A stretch of 64,000 nucleotides of DNA from CAZWSC01 sp964636385. Lineage in GTDB: Bacteria; Eisenbacteria; RBG-16-71-46; CAIMUX01. The position numbers and the translations under genes were made by a program. Numbering within the stretch: the stretch's first letter is position 1; every line of letters starts with the position of its first letter. Shown in pieces: positions 61,067 to 64,000 of this stretch. Under the pieces are notes generated by a model that was not told the DNA's origin, did not search any database, and saw only the letters and a program-made list of their open reading frames with translations. The stretch covers positions 57,009 through 121,008 of the forward strand of contig CAZWSC010000078.1 of NCBI GenBank assembly GCA_964636385.1, in the 5' to 3' direction.

Positions 61067-61348
61067 GACCGGTATGAAGCTCTCCTGGTCGACCCACATG
61101 AGGCGCTTCGGATAGGTGACGGTTTCGTCGACCGCAGTGAGCTGCAGTCGCCAGGTCATGCGACCTTCGGCCTCCTCCTCGCCCAGGAGTTCGGAGTCGT
61201 AAGCTTCGCGAAGCTGGCGCGAGGTCATCAGGTCCTCGTATGAGAAATCGGAGCCCATCATCCCCTGGCGCATCATGTGGCCTGGGATCTTATGCACGCG
61301 GTCCACGCCAGGCATGTAGACCCACAGCTCGTCGCCGAGCTTCAGCAT
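61067..61348 (-). pseudogene. fragment of an outer-membrane lipoprotein-sorting (LolA-like) protein gene
   Basis: On the minus strand the frame from about 61348 to 61067 translates into a clear piece of the LolA-like 'outer membrane lipoprotein-sorting protein' family: MLKLGDELWVYMPGVDRVHK, MGSDFSYEDLMTSRQLREAY, and a final YPKRLMWVDQESFIPV. Upstream of 61348 and downstream of 61067 the homology stops: there is no signal peptide, no N-terminal half and no C-terminal third. About 94 codons remain of an expected ~250. It is thus a gene remnant truncated at both ends, and its 3' edge coincides with the stop codon of the HAMP protein gene. Frame continuity to 60068 beyond the junction is chance. 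Confidence 0.7.
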
Positions 61349-61382
61349 TCGCGTGCGCAGCGAGCTAGCACCGAGTCCATCT

Positions 61383-61406
61383 GAGTGTGTCGCCGTTGGC
61401 TGACAG
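61383..61406 (+). repeat. 24-bp near-copy of the trkH 3' end
   Basis: Aligns with 59689-59712 (the last codons and stop of trkH) at 21 of 24 positions, including a 15-bp identical core GTCGCCGTTGGCTGA. Looks like a duplication or recombination footprint flanking the trkA-HAMP-LolA-remnant segment. Confidence 0.5.
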
Positions 61407-61687
61407 TGCGAAGGCCCAAGCTGTGCGTCACGACACCTGGTCTGGAGCTGCAGCGATCTGCAACGTGTTGATCGCGATTACGTTGCGCGATGCCCAAGAA
61501 TCTCCTGACCGATTGGCACGGCAGTTGGGTGAACACATCGGAGAATAGCCTTTGCTTCATAGGGGCGAGCATCACACGCAGGGAAAGGAGGTCGGCACTT
61601 CACAGTCGTGTCAATTCTGTCGAGTGTTGTCAAAGCCCCGTCGCTGTCATCGGGTGATATCAGCGGCAACGCTTCTCGGGATCACGC

Positions 61688-61717
61688 TTGCTCTTGGAAT
61701 CCTGTTTCCGATCTAAT
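61688..61717 (+). promoter_or_regulatory. promoter candidate for the secreted protein gene at 61782
   Basis: TTGCTC (61688-61693), 18-bp spacer, TCTAAT (61712-61717, 5 of 6). Expected start near 61724, ~58-nt leader. Confidence 0.45.
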
Positions 61718-61781
61718 GCCCACAAGGTCCGCTCAGCGTCTTGTGATAGGTCGCGTTTGACACTTCAGGAAGGAGGGAGCT

Positions 61782-63155
61782 ATGTTACCCCGCGCTCCTG
61801 GTCAGGCTCCGATCAGGACCTGCGCCCCTGTGACTCTTGTTCAGCAGTCCAATCTCTCTACCATTGCCAATGCCGTTCCCGGCTGCTTGCGGGTCTTTCG
61901 CCCAAGCTGTGGGCCGATGTTGGCGGTGCTGCTTGCCTTGCTCTTCCTGTTTGCGCCGAGTGCGCTGGCAGGCCCTCACGACGGAGGGACGCTCATCTTG
62001 CACGCAGACCCCGGCGTGCAGTACAGCGCGGGCGAGGCATACTGTGCGGTTGAGCTGACGGCTTGCTCTCTTGCGGTGGTTGAGGTTCCAGCCGACCCCA
62101 ACACGACTACCGTGTTCCACGTGCTGGCGGCGTTTCCCGAGGCTGCTCAGGTGGATCTGAGGGGTGTTACCTTCGGGATTACCTACGATGCGGAGCGGCT
62201 TGCCCTGGTTGCGCACGGATCTTGTGCCGATTTCGTGCTGCCGACTTCGGACTGGCCGGCCAGCGGGGGCGGAGTGGGTATGACATGGGACGAGGCGCAG
62301 ACCGATCGACTGGTCGATCTGTACTGGTTCGCGGGCTATGCGTACTCGTCGTCCGAGCCCAGTCTCTTCGAGTTGACCCCACATCCAGTTCAAGGCGGCG
62401 CTTTTGCCGACGGATCGATGCCAGCGGTAGTGGATACCATTGCCGCGTACGGCGCCCTTGGCTTCGGGATGCCGGGTCTTCTTGCCTGTCCGGAGGTGGA
62501 GGATGATGGGGGGGGGGAGGAAGACGGTCAGAACGATTACGGCTTCCCCATCTCGGTTGTTGTTACTCCAGACAACAGCATGGAGTACATTAGTGGGGAC
62601 ACACGAGTTCACTGGTCCGCGGGTGACACCGTCACCTTTGACTACATCAATGGAGCTCTCTGCGTCGACGGCCTCCCTCATTTCCCTCACCCGAAGGTGA
62701 TGAGAGATGAGGCCCTCCTGGAAGAAAGATGCGGCTCAATTCCGTATGTCCTGAAGGTGTTTGATGCTTTCCAGGAGTACCCATGGAACCATGCTGTCTC
62801 TCTGTGGAATGAGTTCCGCCTGAACACAACGTATGCTGCTGCAAAGGCGTATGCAGAGACCCGCAACCCTGAGGAAGCAAGAAGTATCCTCCTGGGAAGC
62901 GGCCTCTTCGCTTGGGTCGAGATAACCCACGAACTTGGTCACCTTGCTCTCAAGTTTGAAGATATCGGCTTGGGTGGGAACCAGTATCTCTCTCTGAATG
63001 ACACTGTGCTAGAGCTAACTCCTCCACCAAGCCTCTCGCCAGATAGGGCGCAGAAGATGGCCAGACGCCTCATCTCACTCATCACTGACCCAACCCTTAG
63101 TCATGAAGTGATACTGCAGGAGGGAAACGAACAGGTCAGTGGAAGGAGGAGATGA
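61782..63155 (+). CDS. secreted hypothetical protein; paralog of 4685 domain, with G10 tract and HELGH motif
   Basis: Exported protein of 457 residues. Long signal region with hydrophobic core MLAVLLALLFLFAPSALAG (residues ~46-65); the ATG at 61782 has GGAAGGAGGGAGCT before it. Residues ~66-240 are paralogous to the protein at 4685 (GGTLILHADPGVQYSAG, VDLRGVTFGITYD, TSDWPASGGGVGMTWDEAQ, GALGFGMPG). A DDGGGEED linker encoded by a run of ten G then joins a C-terminal region of a different character (lower G+C). It has no recognised family but holds HELGH (WVEITHELGHLALKFEDIG), the form of a zincin HExxH site. Ends with an ATGA overlap with the following gene. Function unknown; protease activity is a guess. 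Confidence 0.75.
   Translation: MLPRAPGQAPIRTCAPVTLVQQSNLSTIANAVPGCLRVFRPSCGPMLAVLLALLFLFAPSALAGPHDGGTLILHADPGVQYSAGEAYCAVELTACSLAVVEVPADPNTTTVFHVLAAFPEAAQVDLRGVTFGITYDAERLALVAHGSCADFVLPTSDWPASGGGVGMTWDEAQTDRLVDLYWFAGYAYSSSEPSLFELTPHPVQGGAFADGSMPAVVDTIAAYGALGFGMPGLLACPEVEDDGGGEEDGQNDYGFPISVVVTPDNSMEYISGDTRVHWSAGDTVTFDYINGALCVDGLPHFPHPKVMRDEALLEERCGSIPYVLKVFDAFQEYPWNHAVSLWNEFRLNTTYAAAKAYAETRNPEEARSILLGSGLFAWVEITHELGHLALKFEDIGLGGNQYLSLNDTVLELTPPPSLSPDRAQKMARRLISLITDPTLSHEVILQEGNEQVSGRRR
62508..62517. repeat. G10 homopolymer tract inside the secreted protein gene
   Basis: Ten consecutive G in-frame between the conserved secreted domain and the C-terminal region. Slippage by one base would truncate or replace the C-terminus, so this is a candidate phase-variation tract, or a sequencing-error hotspot. 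Confidence 0.6.
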
Positions 63156-64000
63156 CCGTGAGAAGAAAACTCGCACTTCTAGCTGTGCTGCTCGTGGCAC
63201 CTTTGATGAATGCACGCGCGCAGCAACTAGTAGGGTTCTTTCCCATCGCCCCACAACTATACAATCTTCCAGAATGGGATGGGGAGTGGGTAACTGAGGG
63301 GTTCAGGGATAGGCTCCATCGCGTTAGACTAGATTCGGGCAATTATACCTACTATCTTCAGAACGGTTGGAGCAACAACCCGGCTGGAAAGCCCTCAGAA
63401 TACATATCGGGGATTCCGTCATCCATGTTCGTGTTCATCGTGACGCATTCCAATACGAATGCGTTCTCCATGACATATTGGGATGATCCTGCCGAACGAA
63501 ATGCGTAGTGGAACAACTGGAATGTGCAGGGCAAGGACACGCACTTCTACATGGATAACAATCCTCCCCGGCCAAGTATAGCTGTTCGCAGCAGCGGGAT
63601 AGCCGAGCACCTCCAACCAACCCCGGATGCCATCGTTGCATTGATCGGATGCTGTTCCGCCGGACTACGGGAGGCTTGGTTTCCGGGGATGCCCTACGGT
63701 GCTTGCCGGATTACCGGCCCCACTTATCTGAGCTACGAGTATAGCTTCTCTCTCACCTATGCTGCAGCGGACGCGTTAACACTCTTCCAATGCCTGGTTT
63801 GCAGCAAGTGGCCTTGGTTCGAAAACAGTACACTGGATGTCAACCGAGCATCCAGCTTCATCCATCTTGATGGCAACTGGAAGAACAGGCTGAACCCAGA
63901 AATGTCCTGCTGGAACTATGTAGGCTACTTCAAAGAGGCGGGCTACACTGATGCAGAAGTATTCTGCAGTGTCCTAGATGAGGATGCCCACAGCTACTAC
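63152..64000 (+). pseudogene. secreted protein gene interrupted by in-frame TAG (3' partial)
   Basis: Starts at ATG 63152 with a good signal peptide (KLALLAVLLVAPLMNARA) and overlaps the previous stop by 4 bp. The frame meets TAG at 63506-63508 after 118 residues, then stays open in the same frame for a further 164 codons to the window edge, with protein-like sequence (WNNWNVQGKDTHFYMDNNPP, DAIVALIGCCSAGLREAWFPG, NVTLD/ NRASSFIHLDGNWKN). So this is one reading frame broken by a single nonsense codon, or read through it. A histidine (IVTHSNTN) before and a cysteine (IGCCSAG) after the stop resemble the His/Cys dyad blocks of caspase-fold peptidases; this is only suggestive. The 3' end is outside the window. 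Confidence 0.65.

Larger units (their letters stand above)
61349..61781. other. non-coding accessory stretch with repeat and promoter
   Basis: 433 bp with no credible gene. Contains a 24-bp near-copy of the trkH 3' end (61383-61406), a promoter candidate (61688-61717) and the strong ribosome-binding site GGAAGGAGGGAGCT of the next gene. A frame from a GTG near 61607 has AAAGGAGG ~20 bases upstream, too far to be convincing. Confidence 0.55.

Noticed and set aside
60068..61348. 426-codon minus-strand frame
   Set aside because: Only its first ~94 codons are protein-like (LolA-like remnant); the rest is antisense to the HAMP and RCK genes.
61607..61765. ~50-codon frame from a GTG
   Set aside because: The AAAGGAGG sequence is about 20 bases upstream, too far, and the product is unrecognised.
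63506..63508. Pyrrolysine insertion at TAG
   Set aside because: The known context (methylamine methyltransferases with pylT/pylS) is absent from the window, and the protein is not of that kind; nonsense mutation or sequence error is more likely until tested.

Overview
The window (about 65% G+C for most of its length) reads as a chromosome segment of a high-GC, Gram-negative-type bacterium. The best guess is one of the FCB-superphylum candidate phyla (Eisenbacteria/Krumholzibacteria-like). The reasons are three large secreted peptidases that end in the same FlgD/type-A-sorting-like C-terminal domain, a sphingolipid-type gene cluster, lipoproteins and an outer-membrane lipoprotein-sorting remnant, and cysteine-repeat secreted proteins. 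No ribosomal marker is present, so the phylum is an inference. Genes are densely packed, and at least eight adjacent pairs share a 4-bp ATGA stop/start overlap, which implies translational coupling.

Layout. 0-7.5 kb: an M1 aminopeptidase (5' end outside the window), a two-subunit class I fumarase whose alpha subunit carries a histone-H1-like basic tail, a secreted cysteine-repeat protein, trpS, and a helix-turn-helix protein with lysine/arginine-rich repeats. 8-11 kb: both subunits of DNA topoisomerase VI. 11-18.4 kb: ApbE, then a minus-strand operon pcm > patatin > ROK kinase > DUF2207 protein, a DUF985 cupin, and YitT. 18.4-22.3 kb: an NtrC-type response regulator, sensor kinase and lipoprotein operon. 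It faces a 0.7-kb gene-free stretch with a sigma-54-like promoter and a large hairpin. 23-26.5 kb: dtxR-feoA-feoB with a dyad over its promoter. 26.7-32.6 kb: serine palmitoyltransferase-like, ceramide-synthase-like (GNAT), NAD-dependent reductase-like, PAP2/phosphotransferase and glycosyltransferase genes.

32.7-49.7 kb: rnhA, tldE/tldD, two GT-C membrane glycosyltransferases, a gingipain-type C25 peptidase, a receiver-domain protein with coiled coil and acidic tail, a rhomboid protease, a P-loop kinase with an SMR-type transporter, a subtilisin-like protease and ornithine aminotransferase. 50-54.4 kb: MoxR ATPase, DUF58 and a BatA-like membrane protein. 54.4-61 kb: a small ORF with an ideal ribosome-binding site, a PcfJ-like protein, endonuclease Q, and a Trk/Ktr potassium system with a HAMP-only membrane protein.

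61-64 kb is an accessory region. It holds a broken lipoprotein-sorting (LolA-like) fragment, a short repeat of the trkH 3' end, then a secreted protein paralogous to the one at 4.7 kb. That protein contains a G10 tract and is coupled to a gene interrupted by an in-frame TAG. From about 62.5 kb, sampled 60-base lines fall to roughly 47-55% G+C. I saw no tRNA, rRNA, CRISPR array, insertion sequence or integrase in the window.
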